From NCBI RefSeq assembly GCF_900185715.1, contig NZ_FYAS01000019.1, positions 186,001 through 250,000 on the forward strand: 64,000 bases of DNA. Reading direction: 5' to 3'. Below are positions 1 to 8,884 of the stretch, one piece after another. Every line of letters begins with the position of its first letter. Positions within the stretch are counted from its first letter, which is position 1. The notes under the pieces were generated by a model. The model was not told the DNA's origin. It worked only from the letters and a program-made list of their open reading frames with translations, and did not search any database. A program made the position numbers and the translations under genes. This DNA is from Allobosea sp. CS1GBMeth4 (GTDB taxonomy: Bacteria; Pseudomonadota; Alphaproteobacteria; Rhizobiales; Beijerinckiaceae).

Positions 1-321
1 GAGCGGATAGCCGATCGCGAGCGCGATCAGCGTGGTCAGGGCCGCGATGCGCAGCGAGGAGAGATAGCTCTGCCAGTAGAGCGGGTCGTCGCCGAGCAGG
101 CGGAAGTTCTCGAAGTCGAGCGCGCTCAGGAACTCGCCGAGCTGACTGATGCCGGGGAAATGCGGCGCATAGGGCGGCAGGTCGGTCGCGGCGTCGGACA
201 GCGCGATCCTGAGCACGATCGCGAAGGGCGCGAGGAAGAAGGCGACGAGCCAGAGATAGGGAATGGCGGCGACCAGAAGGCCGCGCCCCGCGCCGCCGCT
301 TCGGGGAACCGGCATGTTCAC
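1..321 (-). CDS. potH: Polyamine ABC transporter permease PotH (partial)
   Basis: N-terminal 107 residues of an inner-membrane permease; the rest lies beyond the window. The protein opens MNMPVPRSG and has a first membrane helix (LLVAAIPYLWLVAFFLAPF, residues about 14-32). A periplasmic segment follows (about 38-85), then the start of the next helix (LTTLIALAIGYPL). This is the usual N-terminus of PotH/PotB-type BPD_transp_1 permeases. A GTG start at 321 is chosen because GGAG lies 7 nt upstream; ATG at 315 in the same frame is possible. It is the third gene of a minus-strand set after the binding protein and the ATPase, separated from the ATPase by a palindromic repeat. The PotH assignment rests mainly on this context. 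Confidence 0.8.
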   Translation of the reverse strand, partial: MNMPVPRSGGAGRGLLVAAIPYLWLVAFFLAPFAIVLRIALSDAATDLPPYAPHFPGISQLGEFLSALDFENFRLLGDDPLYWQSYLSSLRIAALTTLIALAIGYPL

Positions 322-335
322 GATAGTGCTCCGCG

Positions 336-547
336 GTCGTTCCGGGACGCTGCGTCGCAGCGAGCCCGGAACCCACGACCACGACGCTCCCTGTCATCGC
401 GAGAAGCGAAGCGACGAAGCAATCCAGAGCCGCCTAGCTCTACGCCCAGCTGGATTGCTTCGCTGTCGATCGCAATGACGGAGTGGAAACCCGACATGTC
501 GTGTTCATGGGTTCCGGGCTCAGCGCTGCGCGCTGCCCCGGAATGAC
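336..547. repeat. Nested palindromic intergenic repeat between potG and potH
   Basis: Non-coding spacer made of two nested inverted repeats. The outer arms (about 336-388 and 484-547) are imperfect inverted copies, with GTTCCGGG near one end and CCGGAATGAC at the other. The inner element (393-479) is a separate palindrome running from GTCATCGCGAG to ATCGCAATGAC, with AAGCAATCCAG/CTGGATTGCTT in its centre. It could fold in the potG-potH transcript. The type resembles repetitive extragenic palindromes of Rhizobiales. Confidence 0.75.
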
Positions 548-568
548 GGAGGTAATTCCCGAGCGCGC

Positions 569-1744
569 TCACGACGCCAGCACCATGCCGGCCTCGACGT
601 CCCAGGAGAGCCAGACCCTGTCCTCCCAGGCGAAGGGCCGCTCGATCCGGCGTGTGCGGTTGGTCAGCGAGACCTTGAAGAGCTGTCCCCCGTCGCCGCC
701 GACCATGACCTGGACCATGGTCATGTCGCCGAGATAGCCGAGGTCCCAGATCTCGCCCGCGACCTTGTTGACGCCCTGCGCGGGCTCGTCATGGCTGAGC
801 GCGATCTTTTCCGGGCGCAGGCCGACGGTGAGCGCATCGCCCGGCTGGCAGGCCGGCGCATCCTCGTCGAGCTCGATCGGACCGACATGCTGGTTCTCCA
901 GCCTGACGAGATCGCCGTCGACGGCAGTGACCTTGCCGGCGATCAGGTTGATGTCGCCGACGAACTCGGCGACGAAGCGATTGGACGGCGCCTCGTAGAT
1001 CAGGTCGGGCGGCGCGATCTGCAGCAGCCGGCCATGATCCATCACCGCCATGCGGTCGGCCATGGTCATGGCCTCGTCCTGATCGTGCGTGACCACCATG
1101 AAGGTCAGGCCGAGATCGGCCTGGAGGTCCATCAGCTCGTACTGCGTCTCCTCGCGCAGCTTCTTGTCGAGCGCCCCCAGGGGCTCGTCGAGCAGGAGGA
1201 GCTTGGGCTGCTTGACCAGGGCGCGGGCGAGCGCGACGCGCTGGCGCTGGCCGCCGGAGAGCTGGTCCGGCCGGCGCTTCTCCATGCCCTTCAGGCGGAC
1301 GCGGCCGAGCATGGCATCGACGCGCGCGGCGATCTCGGCCCTGGGGAGGCCGTCGCGCCGGAGCCCGTAGGCGATGTTGTCGCCGACGGAGAGATGCGGA
1401 AACAACGCATAGGACTGGAACATCATGTTGACCGGCCGCCGGTGCGGCGGCACGGCCGTGATGTCGGCGCCGTCGAGCAGGATCTCGCCCTCGTCGGGCT
1501 GCTCGAAGCCGGCGAGCATGCGCATCAGCGTGGTCTTGCCGCAGCCGGACGGCCCGAGCAGGGCGAAGAACTCGCGCTGGTGGATCGACAGCGACAGCCG
1601 GTCGACCGCGACCGTCGCGCCGAAGCGCTTGGTCACGTTGCGGAACTCGACCAGCGGCCTGGCGGTGGGGTCGTTCCAGGGCTGGAAGTCGCGCCGGACG
1701 CTGCCGGGCGAGGCGCGCCTTCCAGCCGCCTCCGGCCGTTTCAC
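569..1744 (-). CDS. potG: Polyamine ABC transporter ATP-binding protein PotG
   Basis: 391-residue cytoplasmic ATPase energising polyamine uptake. Walker A GPSGCGKT is at residues 64-71, followed by the LSGGQRQR signature, Walker B LLLLDEPLGALD and the switch histidine in VTHDQDEAMT. The C-terminal 100 residues form a TOBE-type regulatory domain (LRPEKIALS). INMMFQSYALFP-type wording (VNMMFQSYALFP here) and the length match PotG/PotA proteins. The frame stays open further upstream, but the GTG at 1744 overlaps the potF stop codon as GTGA, which indicates translational coupling and decides the start. It lies between potF and potH. Confidence 0.9.
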   Translation of the reverse strand: MKRPEAAGRRASPGSVRRDFQPWNDPTARPLVEFRNVTKRFGATVAVDRLSLSIHQREFFALLGPSGCGKTTLMRMLAGFEQPDEGEILLDGADITAVPPHRRPVNMMFQSYALFPHLSVGDNIAYGLRRDGLPRAEIAARVDAMLGRVRLKGMEKRRPDQLSGGQRQRVALARALVKQPKLLLLDEPLGALDKKLREETQYELMDLQADLGLTFMVVTHDQDEAMTMADRMAVMDHGRLLQIAPPDLIYEAPSNRFVAEFVGDINLIAGKVTAVDGDLVRLENQHVGPIELDEDAPACQPGDALTVGLRPEKIALSHDEPAQGVNKVAGEIWDLGYLGDMTMVQVMVGGDGGQLFKVSLTNRTRRIERPFAWEDRVWLSWDVEAGMVLAS

Positions 1745-2856
1745 CGCCCGCTCTTGACGCGGGTCCACAGCCGGTTGACCAGCCGCTGCGTCTTCTGGTC
1801 GTAAGGCGTGATCGTATAGAGCCGTGCCATCACCGCCTCGGGCGGATAGATGCCGGGATTGTCGCGGACCTCGGCCGACAGCAGCGGCCTCGAGGCGATG
1901 TTGCCATTGGCATACTGGATGAAGTCCGAGTTCTTCGCCGCCATGTCGGGCCGGTTGACGAAGTCGATGAACTTCAGCGCCGCGTCCTGATTGCCGGCGT
2001 CCTTCGGGATGACGAAGGAGTCGAACCACATCAGCGCCCCTTCCTTGGGGATGGAATAGGCGATCTCGACCTTGTTCTTGGCCTCAGAGGCGCGCTTCCT
2101 GGCCTGCAGCACGTCGCCGGAATAGCCGACGGCGAGGCAGATGTCGCCGTTGGCGAGCGCGTTGATGTATTCCGACGAGTGGAATTTCTGGATGTGCGGC
2201 CTGATCTTGCGTAGCAACTCGCCGGCCTTGTTGAGATCGGCCTCCTTCTTGGAGTCCGGATCGAGGCCGAGATAGCGCAGCGCCGCCGGGAACATCTCCT
2301 CGACCGCGTCGAGCACGTGCACGCCGCAATTCGAGAGCTTCTTGAGCTTCTCCGGATCGAAGACGACGCTCCAGCTGTCGATCACGGCGTCGTTGCCGAG
2401 CCGCTCCTTGACCTTGGCGACGTTGTAGCCGATGCCGGTCGTGCCCCACATATAGTTCACGGCGAACCTGTTGCCGGGATCGTATTTCGACAGGCGCTGC
2501 TGGATCTCCGGCCAGGCGTTCTTGAGGTTCGGCACCTTGGCGCTGTCGACCGGGGCATAGAGGCCGAGCGGAATGTGCCTCGGCAGGAAGGAGGCGGTGA
2601 CGACGACGAGGTCGTAGCCGGTCTTGCCGGCGAGCAGCTTGGTCTCGACCGTCTCCATCTGGTCGAACGTGTCGTAGACGACGGTGATGCCGGTCTCTTT
2701 CTTGAAGGCGTCGAGCACCTCCGGATTGACGTAATCCGACCAGTTGAAGATGCGCAGTTCCTTGCTGTCCTGCGCCTCGGCCGGGCCGGCGGCGAGAGCG
2801 AGCCCGAGAGCCGCCGCGGCGGCCAACCTATGCATAACCGACGTCACCGTGCGCAA
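1741..2856 (-). CDS. potF: Putrescine-type periplasmic binding protein PotF
   Basis: 371-residue periplasmic solute-binding protein of the polyamine (PotF/PotD) family. A signal peptide (MHRLAAAAALGLALAAGPAEAQ) precedes ELRIFNWSDYVNPEVLDAFKKETG, the typical PotF opening. Other family landmarks are NYMWGTTGIGYN, CLAVGYSGDV and the tail TPYDQKTQRLVNRLWTRVKSG. A TTG start at 2856 is preferred because AGGAGG lies 6 nt upstream; GTG at 2847 and ATG at 2835 are alternatives that keep the signal peptide. It is the first gene of the minus-strand pot operon and diverges from the DUF3750 gene. Putrescine specificity is inferred from family resemblance. Confidence 0.88.
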   Translation of the reverse strand: MRTVTSVMHRLAAAAALGLALAAGPAEAQDSKELRIFNWSDYVNPEVLDAFKKETGITVVYDTFDQMETVETKLLAGKTGYDLVVVTASFLPRHIPLGLYAPVDSAKVPNLKNAWPEIQQRLSKYDPGNRFAVNYMWGTTGIGYNVAKVKERLGNDAVIDSWSVVFDPEKLKKLSNCGVHVLDAVEEMFPAALRYLGLDPDSKKEADLNKAGELLRKIRPHIQKFHSSEYINALANGDICLAVGYSGDVLQARKRASEAKNKVEIAYSIPKEGALMWFDSFVIPKDAGNQDAALKFIDFVNRPDMAAKNSDFIQYANGNIASRPLLSAEVRDNPGIYPPEAVMARLYTITPYDQKTQRLVNRLWTRVKSGR

Positions 2857-2987
2857 TCTGCCCCTCCTCCGATGTCGCGGCCGCACGCTAGCAGCTTGCC
2901 GGAAAGCCTCAACCTCGATTTCGTGATCGGCGACCTCGCGCCGCGCCTTGTGGCGCCTGGACATCGCCCCCTATTTTCCACGGAAGC

Positions 2988-3719
2988 ATGGTCCGGCGCC
3001 TTCTTCTCTTCTTCGCAGTCGTTTTTCTCCTGCCTCTCGGCACTCACGCCGCCTGGTGGCACTGGCAGCCGCTGGCCTCCGACTGGGCCCGCGCCGACTG
3101 GTCGAGCGCCGCGCTGCTCCCTGCCCCAGCCATCGAGCCCGAGGCGACCGTCCATATCTTCGCCGCCCGCGTCGGCCGCTGGCGCGGCGTCTTCGCCCAT
3201 CACTCCTGGGTGGTGGTGAAAGAGAAGGACGCCTCGGCCTATACGCGCTTCGACGTGGTCGGTTGGGGCAACCCGGTGCGGGTCAACGTCCGCGTCGCCG
3301 ATGGCCGCTGGTACGGCAATGTTCCCGAGGTGGTCGGCGAGATCAGGGGCGCGGCGGCCGAGGCGCTTATCCCCCGCATCCGCGAGGCGGTGAAGAGCTA
3401 TGGCTACAGCAGCAATGGCTCCTATGCGGCCTGGCCGGGACCCAACTCGAACAGCTTCGTCCAGCACATCCTCGCCGAGGTGCCGGAGCTCGGCCGCGCC
3501 CTGCCGCCGACCGCGATCGGCAAGGACTGGCGCGAAAGCGGACTCTACGCCGGCTTCACGCCGAGCCGCACCGGCCTGCAGGCCTCGCTCTATGGGCTCG
3601 CCGGCATCACCCTCGGCTGGGTCGAGGGCGTCGAGATCAACCTGCTCGGCCTCGTCGCCGGCTTCGACCTGCAACGGCCGGCGCTGAAGCTGCCGGGCTG
3701 GGGGCGGGTGGGGCTGTGA
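2988..3719 (+). CDS. DUF3750 domain protein, exported
   Basis: 243-residue protein recognised as DUF3750, whose function is unknown. An N-terminal hydrophobic segment (RRLLLFFAVVFLLPLGTHAAWW) is a signal peptide or membrane anchor. The body contains VHIFAARVGRWRGVFAHHSWVVVK and, later, YAAWPGPNSNSFVQHIL. The conserved H and N/S residues in these stretches recall proteins with a papain/NlpC-like fold, but I cannot demonstrate catalysis. The ATG at 2988 follows GGAAGC. The gene diverges from potF, and its end abuts a palindromic repeat. No operon partner is visible. Confidence 0.75.
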   Translation: MVRRLLLFFAVVFLLPLGTHAAWWHWQPLASDWARADWSSAALLPAPAIEPEATVHIFAARVGRWRGVFAHHSWVVVKEKDASAYTRFDVVGWGNPVRVNVRVADGRWYGNVPEVVGEIRGAAAEALIPRIREAVKSYGYSSNGSYAAWPGPNSNSFVQHILAEVPELGRALPPTAIGKDWRESGLYAGFTPSRTGLQASLYGLAGITLGWVEGVEINLLGLVAGFDLQRPALKLPGWGRVGL

Positions 3720-3726
3720 GCCATTG

Positions 3727-3821
3727 CCGTCATTCCGGGGCGCTGCGATGGCGGCTCACCTCTTCAACGGCGATGTTCATAGATTCTGGGCTCATCGCTG
3801 AGCGATGCCGCGGAGTGACGG
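3727..3821. repeat. Palindromic intergenic repeat (CCGTCATTCCGG type)
   Basis: Imperfect inverted repeat between two convergent genes. It starts CCGTCATTCCGGGGCGCTGCG and ends GATGCCGCGGAGTGACGG, the same ends as the outer arms of the repeat at 336-547 but more diverged. As it lies between tail-to-tail genes it could help terminate both transcripts. No T-run is present. Confidence 0.6.
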
Positions 3822-3830
3822 CGCAACGCC

Positions 3831-4703
3831 TCAGTTCCGCAGCACCAGACAAGCCCCGCCCGCCTGCCGCAGGCGGTTGCAGGCCAGAGTCGCCTCGCGC
3901 AGGCTCTGCGCCGGCAGCCTGACGCGGTAGAAGCGGCCCCTGCCCCGCCCCGCGACGGCCGATCCTAAAATCATGGTCGGCTTGCCGGCGAGCAGCGAGG
4001 AAAAGCGGGCCACGACCCGCTGATAGGAGGCGACGGCGCGCGCCTTCGAGGTGTTGCCGGCGAGCTGCACGCCGAACGGGCCATAGGCGCCCTCGACCAG
4101 CACGGCGGGGGGGGTGATGCGGATCGAGGCCACGGTGGCGAGACAGTCGGTCTCGTCGCGCGTCGCCGGCGGCGGAAGCTCGCCGGCACCTAGCCGCCAC
4201 TCCTCCACGGAACGGCCGGTGACGAAGCGGACATAGGCCTGCGTCTCGTAAGGCAGCATGCCGCCGCGCTCGACCCAGCGCGCCAGCCGGTTCGGCCCGC
4301 CATTATAGGCGGCCGCCGCGAGGCCGAGATTGCCGAACCGATCCTTCAGCGCCGCGAGGAAAGACGCCGAGGCCGGGATTGCAGCCTCGGGATCGAACGG
4401 ATCGGCGAGGCCGCGCTCGTTCGCCGTGCCCGGCATGAACTGGGCGATGCCCTGCGCTCCGGCCGGGCTGACGACATGTGGCCGGAAGCTGCTCTCACGC
4501 CAGATCAGACGGGTGAGGAAGGCGACCGGAAGATCATGCGTCTTGGCGGCGCCGTCGATCAGCCGGCAGATGGTCTGCGCCACGCTCTCGGTCTGCGGCT
4601 CGGCCGGGGCCGGGCTGGCCGGGAGCATCACAGCGAACGCGACCACAAGGCTGGTCTGCCATCGTCCTTTGACTTGCGCTGATTGTGGTCGCCCACGTTC
4701 CAT
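3831..4703 (-). CDS. Lytic murein transglycosylase with C-terminal SPOR-like domain
   Basis: 290-residue exported SLT family protein that cleaves peptidoglycan glycan strands. A signal peptide covers residues about 15-34. The SLT domain spans about 42-150: catalytic Glu70 in WRESSF, then SPAGAQGIAQFMPGTA and AAAAYNGGPNRLARW, all hallmark motifs. The last 85 residues (GPFGVQLAGNTSKARAVASYQ to RLRQAGGACLVLRN) have the sequence pattern of a SPOR peptidoglycan-binding domain, which would target the enzyme to denuded glycan. The ATG at 4703 is the closest start before the signal peptide; longer starts would run through a repeat. It is transcribed alone. A phage endolysin origin is unlikely because no phage genes are nearby. 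Confidence 0.85.
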   Translation of the reverse strand: MERGRPQSAQVKGRWQTSLVVAFAVMLPASPAPAEPQTESVAQTICRLIDGAAKTHDLPVAFLTRLIWRESSFRPHVVSPAGAQGIAQFMPGTANERGLADPFDPEAAIPASASFLAALKDRFGNLGLAAAAYNGGPNRLARWVERGGMLPYETQAYVRFVTGRSVEEWRLGAGELPPPATRDETDCLATVASIRITPPAVLVEGAYGPFGVQLAGNTSKARAVASYQRVVARFSSLLAGKPTMILGSAVAGRGRGRFYRVRLPAQSLREATLACNRLRQAGGACLVLRN

Positions 4704-4714
4704 CGAATTCGCGC

Positions 4715-4821
4715 CGTCATCCCGGACAAGCGGCAAAGCCGCGCGGCTCCGGGATCCATCATGGGCCGCCGGCGCTCTACGATGGATTCCGGCGCTCCGC
4801 CTCGCTGCGGCCGGAACGACG
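4715..4821. repeat. Palindromic intergenic repeat (CGTCATCCCGG type)
   Basis: Mosaic inverted repeat just upstream of the lytic transglycosylase start and downstream of the trans-sulfuration gene. It starts CGTCATCCCGGACAAGCGG and ends GCTGCGGCCGGAACGACG. An internal GATCCATC/GATGGATTC pair forms a second stem. The ends match the repeats at 336-547 and 3727-3821 in kind. The mRNA leader of the transglycosylase gene probably includes part of it. Confidence 0.6.
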
Positions 4822-4861
4822 GCGCAGCGGACCAAAGCGGACCATCATCATGGCGATCGCA

Positions 4862-6145
4862 TCACGCCGCGTCGAGCGCCTGGGCCAGGTCCGAGATCAG
4901 GTCCTCGATGTTCTCGATGCCGACCGAGATGCGGATCAGCGCGTCGGTGAGGCCGATCTCCTCGCGCAGCTCGCGGGCGACGCCGGAATGCGTCATCGCG
5001 GCCGGATGCGAGACCAGCGTCTCGGTGCCGCCCAGGCTGACGGCGAGCTTCATGATCTGGAGGTTGTCGAGCACGGCAAAGGCCTCCTTCTCGCCGCCCT
5101 TGACGTCGAAGGCGAAGGTCGAGCCGGGCGCGGTGCACTGGCGGTCGAAGACGGGCTTGCGCGGATCGCCCTCGGCGAGGTCGCCGAGATAGTGCACCTT
5201 GGCGACCTTCGGGTGCTTGCGCAGGTATTCCGCGACCTTGCGGCCGTTCTCGTTGGCGCGCTGCATGCGGATATCGAGCGTCTCGAGCGAGCGCATCAGC
5301 ATCCAGCAGGAATTGGGATCGAGCTGCGTGCCGAGCGAGCCGCGCCAGCCCTTGACCTGCCGCACCAGTTCCTTCGCGCCGCTGATCGAGCCGCCGACGA
5401 GATCGCTGTGGCCGCCGACATATTTGGTCAGCGACAGCAAGGAAAGATCGGCGCCGTGCTTCAGCGGTTTCTGGAAGATCGGCCCGAGCATGGTGTTGTC
5501 GACCACGACCGGCGGGCGGTGGCCTTGGCTCTCGCCGAGCTCGTCGGCGATCGCCTTGCACGCGGCGAGGTCGACGAGGCCGTTGGTCGGGTTGGCCGGG
5601 GTCTCGACCAGGATCATCGCGACGCGGCCCTTGGCGGCGGCAGCCTGCGCGACCTGGCGCATCTGCGCGACATCGACGCCGTCCGTGAAGCCGAAGGCGG
5701 TGACGCCGAAGGCACCCATCTGGTTCTTCAGCAGCGTCTCGGTGCCGCCATAGAGCGGGCGGCTGTGGACGATGGTATCGCCCGGGCGCAGGAAGGCGAA
5801 GCAGGTCGTCGCGATCGCCGCCATGCCGCTGGCGAAGACGGCGCAGGCTTCCGCCTCGTCCCAGATCGCCAGGCGATCCTCGAGGATCTCCATGTTCGGA
5901 TGGTTGAAGCGCGAATAGACCAGACCCGATTTCTCGCCGGGCTTGAGCTGGCGGCGGCCGGCGGTGAGGTCGAAGAAGTCCTTGCCCTGCTGGGCATTCT
6001 CGAAAACGAAGGTCGAGGTCAGGAAGACGGGCGGCTTGAGCGCGCCTTCCGACATGGCCGGCGAATAGCCATAGCCCATCATCAGGGTCTCGGGATGGAG
6101 CCGGCGATTGGCGATCCGGTCCTTGTGGTAATTATCGTCACTCAT
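4862..6145 (-). CDS. PLP-dependent trans-sulfuration enzyme (methionine gamma-lyase / cystathionine gamma-synthase family)
   Basis: 427-residue fold-type I PLP enzyme of the Cys/Met metabolism family. [13 protein letters not shown] at about 77-89, ASGMAA at 105-110 and the PLP lysine K241 in [11 protein letters not shown] are visible, as is the C-terminal [17 protein letters not shown] block. It is about 30 residues longer at the N-terminus than classic members. AGGAGG 5 nt before the ATG at 6145 fixes the start. It diverges from an Lrp-family regulator, as the methionine gamma-lyase gene does in Pseudomonas putida (mdeA/mdeR). That context favours a catabolic role on sulfur amino acids, but the exact substrate cannot be read from sequence. 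Confidence 0.85.
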   Translation of the reverse strand: MSDDNYHKDRIANRRLHPETLMMGYGYSPAMSEGALKPPVFLTSTFVFENAQQGKDFFDLTAGRRQLKPGEKSGLVYSRFNHPNMEILEDRLAIWDEAEACAVFASGMAAIATTCFAFLRPGDTIVHSRPLYGGTETLLKNQMGAFGVTAFGFTDGVDVAQMRQVAQAAAAKGRVAMILVETPANPTNGLVDLAACKAIADELGESQGHRPPVVVDNTMLGPIFQKPLKHGADLSLLSLTKYVGGHSDLVGGSISGAKELVRQVKGWRGSLGTQLDPNSCWMLMRSLETLDIRMQRANENGRKVAEYLRKHPKVAKVHYLGDLAEGDPRKPVFDRQCTAPGSTFAFDVKGGEKEAFAVLDNLQIMKLAVSLGGTETLVSHPAAMTHSGVARELREEIGLTDALIRISVGIENIEDLISDLAQALDAA

Positions 6146-6216
6146 GACTGCCTCCTCGCCGGTGCCAGCGCGGCCCCGCAACGCGAGCCTAGGCCGATCG
6201 CAAGGCCATTGCATGA

Positions 6217-6228
6217 ACGATCATTCGT
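6217..6228. promoter_or_regulatory. Candidate Lrp-type operator in divergent promoter
   Basis: The 140-bp gap between the divergent trans-sulfuration gene and the Lrp gene is locally AT-rich. It contains ACGA-N4-TCGT (6217-6228) and a second dyad GCAA-N4-TTGC (6237-6248), 20 bp apart. This spacing and the divergent layout suit an Lrp/AsnC regulator controlling both genes. No footprint-grade consensus can be claimed. Confidence 0.35.
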
Positions 6229-6285
6229 ATTCTAGAGCAAGTTTTTGCAGCTTCCTGCCCTACTGAGTGCCCAGAGGAGCAGATC

Positions 6286-6744
6286 ATGCTCGATACGATC
6301 GACCGCCGCATGCTCCACCTCCTGCAGGAGGATGGCCGCATGACCAATCAGGACCTGTCCGAGAAGGTCGGCCTGTCACCGACCCCATGCCTGCGCCGGC
6401 TCAAGCGGCTGGAGGAGACCGGCGTCATCAAGGGCTATTCGGCGATCGTCGATCCGAAGGCCTATGGCCTGCCCTTCAGCGTCTTCGTCTCGGTGCGCCT
6501 CAGCCAGCAGAACCAGGAGCACATCGCCGAGTTCGAGAAGGCCGTCGAAGGCTGGTCCGAAGTGGCCGAGTGCTACCTGATGACGGGAAGCCAGGACTAT
6601 CTGCTGCGGGTGCTGACCGACGGCATCGAGGGCTATGAGCGCTTCCTCAAGCAGAAGATGACGCGGCTGAAATGCGTCCAGTCGGTCGAATCCAACTTCG
6701 CCCTGGCGACGATCAAGAAGCGGGTCGGCCTGCCGCCGCTGTAG
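6286..6744 (+). CDS. Lrp/AsnC family transcriptional regulator
   Basis: 152-residue regulator. The N-terminal winged helix-turn-helix (DTIDRRMLHLLQEDGRMTNQDLSEKVGLSPTPCLRRLKRLEETGVI, residues 3-48) is followed by the RAM ligand-binding domain (about 65-140: FVSVRLSQQNQEHIAEFEKAV, YLMTGSQDYLLRV). The gene is preceded by AGGAG 7 nt before its ATG. It is divergent from the trans-sulfuration enzyme gene, so it most likely controls that gene and itself, probably in response to methionine or a related amino acid. It ends one base from the convergent hydrolase gene. Confidence 0.92.
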   Translation: MLDTIDRRMLHLLQEDGRMTNQDLSEKVGLSPTPCLRRLKRLEETGVIKGYSAIVDPKAYGLPFSVFVSVRLSQQNQEHIAEFEKAVEGWSEVAECYLMTGSQDYLLRVLTDGIEGYERFLKQKMTRLKCVQSVESNFALATIKKRVGLPPL

Positions 6745-6745
6745 C

Positions 6746-7747
6746 TCAGCCGCCGGCGCGGTCGATCGCCCGGCGCACCACCTGCGTGACCTCGCTGTTC
6801 GACAGGAAGAGGTCGTGCCGCAGCAGGCTCCAGCCGCGCCCCGCCGTATCGGCGACCCGCACGCCGAGCTGCTCCAGCCGCTCGCGGTCGGCGGAGCCGG
6901 CGCGGGCGACGCCGCCGGCGATGCGCGAGGAGACCGCGAGCGCCTTGTCGCCGGGATCGACGATGACGGTCATGCGCCGGGCGATCGAGCCGAGCCGCGG
7001 CACGGTCTGCTCGAAGGCGTCGATGTCGACGTCGGGCGAAGCCAGCACCACCGCGCCGATCCGGTCCGACAGGCCCTCGAAATCGCGCAGCTCGCGCAGG
7101 CCTTCCAGGGTCAGGAAGCTGCCCATCGAATGCGCGACGATGTTGATCCGCCCGATCGTCGGATTGGCGACCAGCGCCTTCAGGGTCTGGACGAAGCCGT
7201 CGCGTGACCAGAGCGCGCTTTCGCGGTCATAGGCATAGGCGAGCAGGCCGCCGCCGGACGGCCAGGTGAAGAGGGCGGTGCGGCCGTCGAAGGCGAGCGC
7301 ATGCGAGAGCTGGCCGGCGCTGCGCGCGGCCGATTCGAAGGTCTCGTTGAAGCCGTGCACGTATAGCAACACGTCGCGGCCCGTGGCGGCCTCGGAGAAG
7401 GCACGGGCGGCGTCGGCGGAGCTGCGCCGGGCGACGCCGAGCACGGCCCAGTCGCCGCTGACGACCGAGCTCACCTGGGCCGCGACACCCCGCCCCGGCG
7501 CCGACAGCCTGACCTCGGCGAAGGTCAGCCCGCTGCCGCGCTCCGAGCCGAAAAAGGGCGGCCGGTCGCCGGTCGGCTTGCGCGTGGTCGCGACCAGCAG
7601 CTGCGGCTCCTTGCCGAAGCTGGAGGAATCCGCGGGCCCGATGAAGGGAGAGACAGAGGCTTCGCTCTGCGCGCAGCCAGCCAGTCCGAGCCCGAGCAGG
7701 GCGACGAAGGAGCGGCGTGAAACGGCGTGTCGCGAAGGCGAGGTCAC
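6746..7747 (-). CDS. DUF900-family alpha/beta hydrolase, probable lipoprotein
   Basis: 333 residues from the GTG at 7747; a TTG at 7792 would add 15. The N-terminus [16 protein letters not shown] combines a twin-arginine-like SRRSF with a lipobox ending at Cys25, so the protein is probably a Tat- or Sec-exported lipoprotein. The alpha/beta hydrolase core shows YVHGFN (129-134) and the nucleophile Ser207 in AHSMGS. An Asp appears in SPDVDID and a His near the C-terminus (RHDLFLSN). DUF900 proteins are predicted esterases of unknown substrate. It overlaps no other gene but ends 1 bp from the Lrp gene. Confidence 0.75.
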   Translation of the reverse strand: MTSPSRHAVSRRSFVALLGLGLAGCAQSEASVSPFIGPADSSSFGKEPQLLVATTRKPTGDRPPFFGSERGSGLTFAEVRLSAPGRGVAAQVSSVVSGDWAVLGVARRSSADAARAFSEAATGRDVLLYVHGFNETFESAARSAGQLSHALAFDGRTALFTWPSGGGLLAYAYDRESALWSRDGFVQTLKALVANPTIGRINIVAHSMGSFLTLEGLRELRDFEGLSDRIGAVVLASPDVDIDAFEQTVPRLGSIARRMTVIVDPGDKALAVSSRIAGGVARAGSADRERLEQLGVRVADTAGRGWSLLRHDLFLSNSEVTQVVRRAIDRAGG

Positions 7748-7909
7748 TGGCGAGATCCGGAATTTGGGGGTGCGAACCTTCTGGCCGCGCAATCCTTAAG
7801 GCCAGACCAACGCGGCCAGAATGGGGCAGGAGCGACCGATCCGTCGAACTCGCAAGGCGAGGCGGCAGGAACGCTTCCGCTGCGCGCCCTCTCTTGCTAC
7901 CAGCGAGGC

Positions 7910-8884
7910 ATGGTCGACCTGTCAGCACTCGGCGATGCGATTCTCAAGGGCGAGCGCGCGGCGCTGGCGCGGGCGATCACGCTCGCGGAAAGCCGGCGCG
8001 CCGACCATCGCGAACAGGCGCAGGCCCTGCTCGCCCGGCTCCTCCCGCAGACCGGGCATGCGATCCGCGTCGGCATCACCGGCGTGCCCGGCGTCGGCAA
8101 GTCGACGACGATCGATGCGCTCGGCAGCCATCTCACAGCGCAGGGCCGCAAGGTCGCGGTGCTCGCGGTCGACCCATCCTCGACGCGCAGCGGCGGCTCG
8201 ATCCTCGGCGACAAGACCCGCATGGCGCGGCTGGCCGTTGATCCGAATGCCTATATCCGGCCCTCGCCATCGTCGGGCACGCTGGGGGGCGTCGCGGCCA
8301 AGACGCGCGAGACCATGCTGCTCTGCGAGGCGGCCGGCTTCGACGTCATCCTGGTCGAGACGGTCGGGGTCGGCCAGTCGGAGACGGCGGTGGCCGATCT
8401 GACCGATTTCTTCCTGGTGCTGATGCTGCCCAATGCCGGCGACGAGTTGCAGGGCATCAAGAAAGGCATCATCGAGCTCGCCGACATGCTCGCGGTCAAC
8501 AAGGCCGATGGCGCGGGAGCGACCGCCGCGCGCGCCGCGGCAGCGCAATACAAGGCGGCGCTGCACATCCTCGCACCGGCCTCGCCGCTGTGGTCGACGC
8601 CGGTCGTGACGATCTCGGGCCTGACGGGGGCCGGCCTCGACACGCTCTGGGCGAGGATCGAGGAGCACCGAGCCCGCTTCGAGGCCAAGGGGCTGATTGC
8701 CGAGAAGCGCCGGCGGCAGGACGTGAAATGGATGTGGGCGATGGTGCAGGACCGCCTGCAGGCCAAGCTCCGGCACGATCCGGCGCTGAAGGCGCGCACG
8801 CCGAAGCTGGAAGCGGCCGTCGCCGCCGGCGAGATCGCGCCGACCGCGGCCGCCGACGAAATCGCGAAGGCGCTCGGCCTGTGA
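7910..8884 (+). CDS. meaB: MeaB-type G3E GTPase (methylmalonyl-CoA mutase chaperone)
   Basis: 324-residue P-loop GTPase. Walker [10 protein letters not shown] is at 58-66, followed by [20 protein letters not shown], the mutase-family SSGTLGGVA block, [14 protein letters not shown] and the NKADGAG base-recognition motif. These identify the MeaB/ArgK family, which loads and protects adenosylcobalamin on methylmalonyl-CoA mutase. The ATG at 7910 is chosen because it opens the conserved MVDLSAL-type start; the frame is open further upstream but that part overlaps the neighbouring hydrolase gene. No mutase gene is in the window. The stop overlaps the next start. Confidence 0.9.
   Translation: MVDLSALGDAILKGERAALARAITLAESRRADHREQAQALLARLLPQTGHAIRVGITGVPGVGKSTTIDALGSHLTAQGRKVAVLAVDPSSTRSGGSILGDKTRMARLAVDPNAYIRPSPSSGTLGGVAAKTRETMLLCEAAGFDVILVETVGVGQSETAVADLTDFFLVLMLPNAGDELQGIKKGIIELADMLAVNKADGAGATAARAAAAQYKAALHILAPASPLWSTPVVTISGLTGAGLDTLWARIEEHRARFEAKGLIAEKRRRQDVKWMWAMVQDRLQAKLRHDPALKARTPKLEAAVAAGEIAPTAAADEIAKALGL

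Noticed and set aside
3831..4703. Phage endolysin
   Set aside because: SLT plus SPOR-like architecture with a signal peptide and no phage genes nearby fits a housekeeping lytic transglycosylase.
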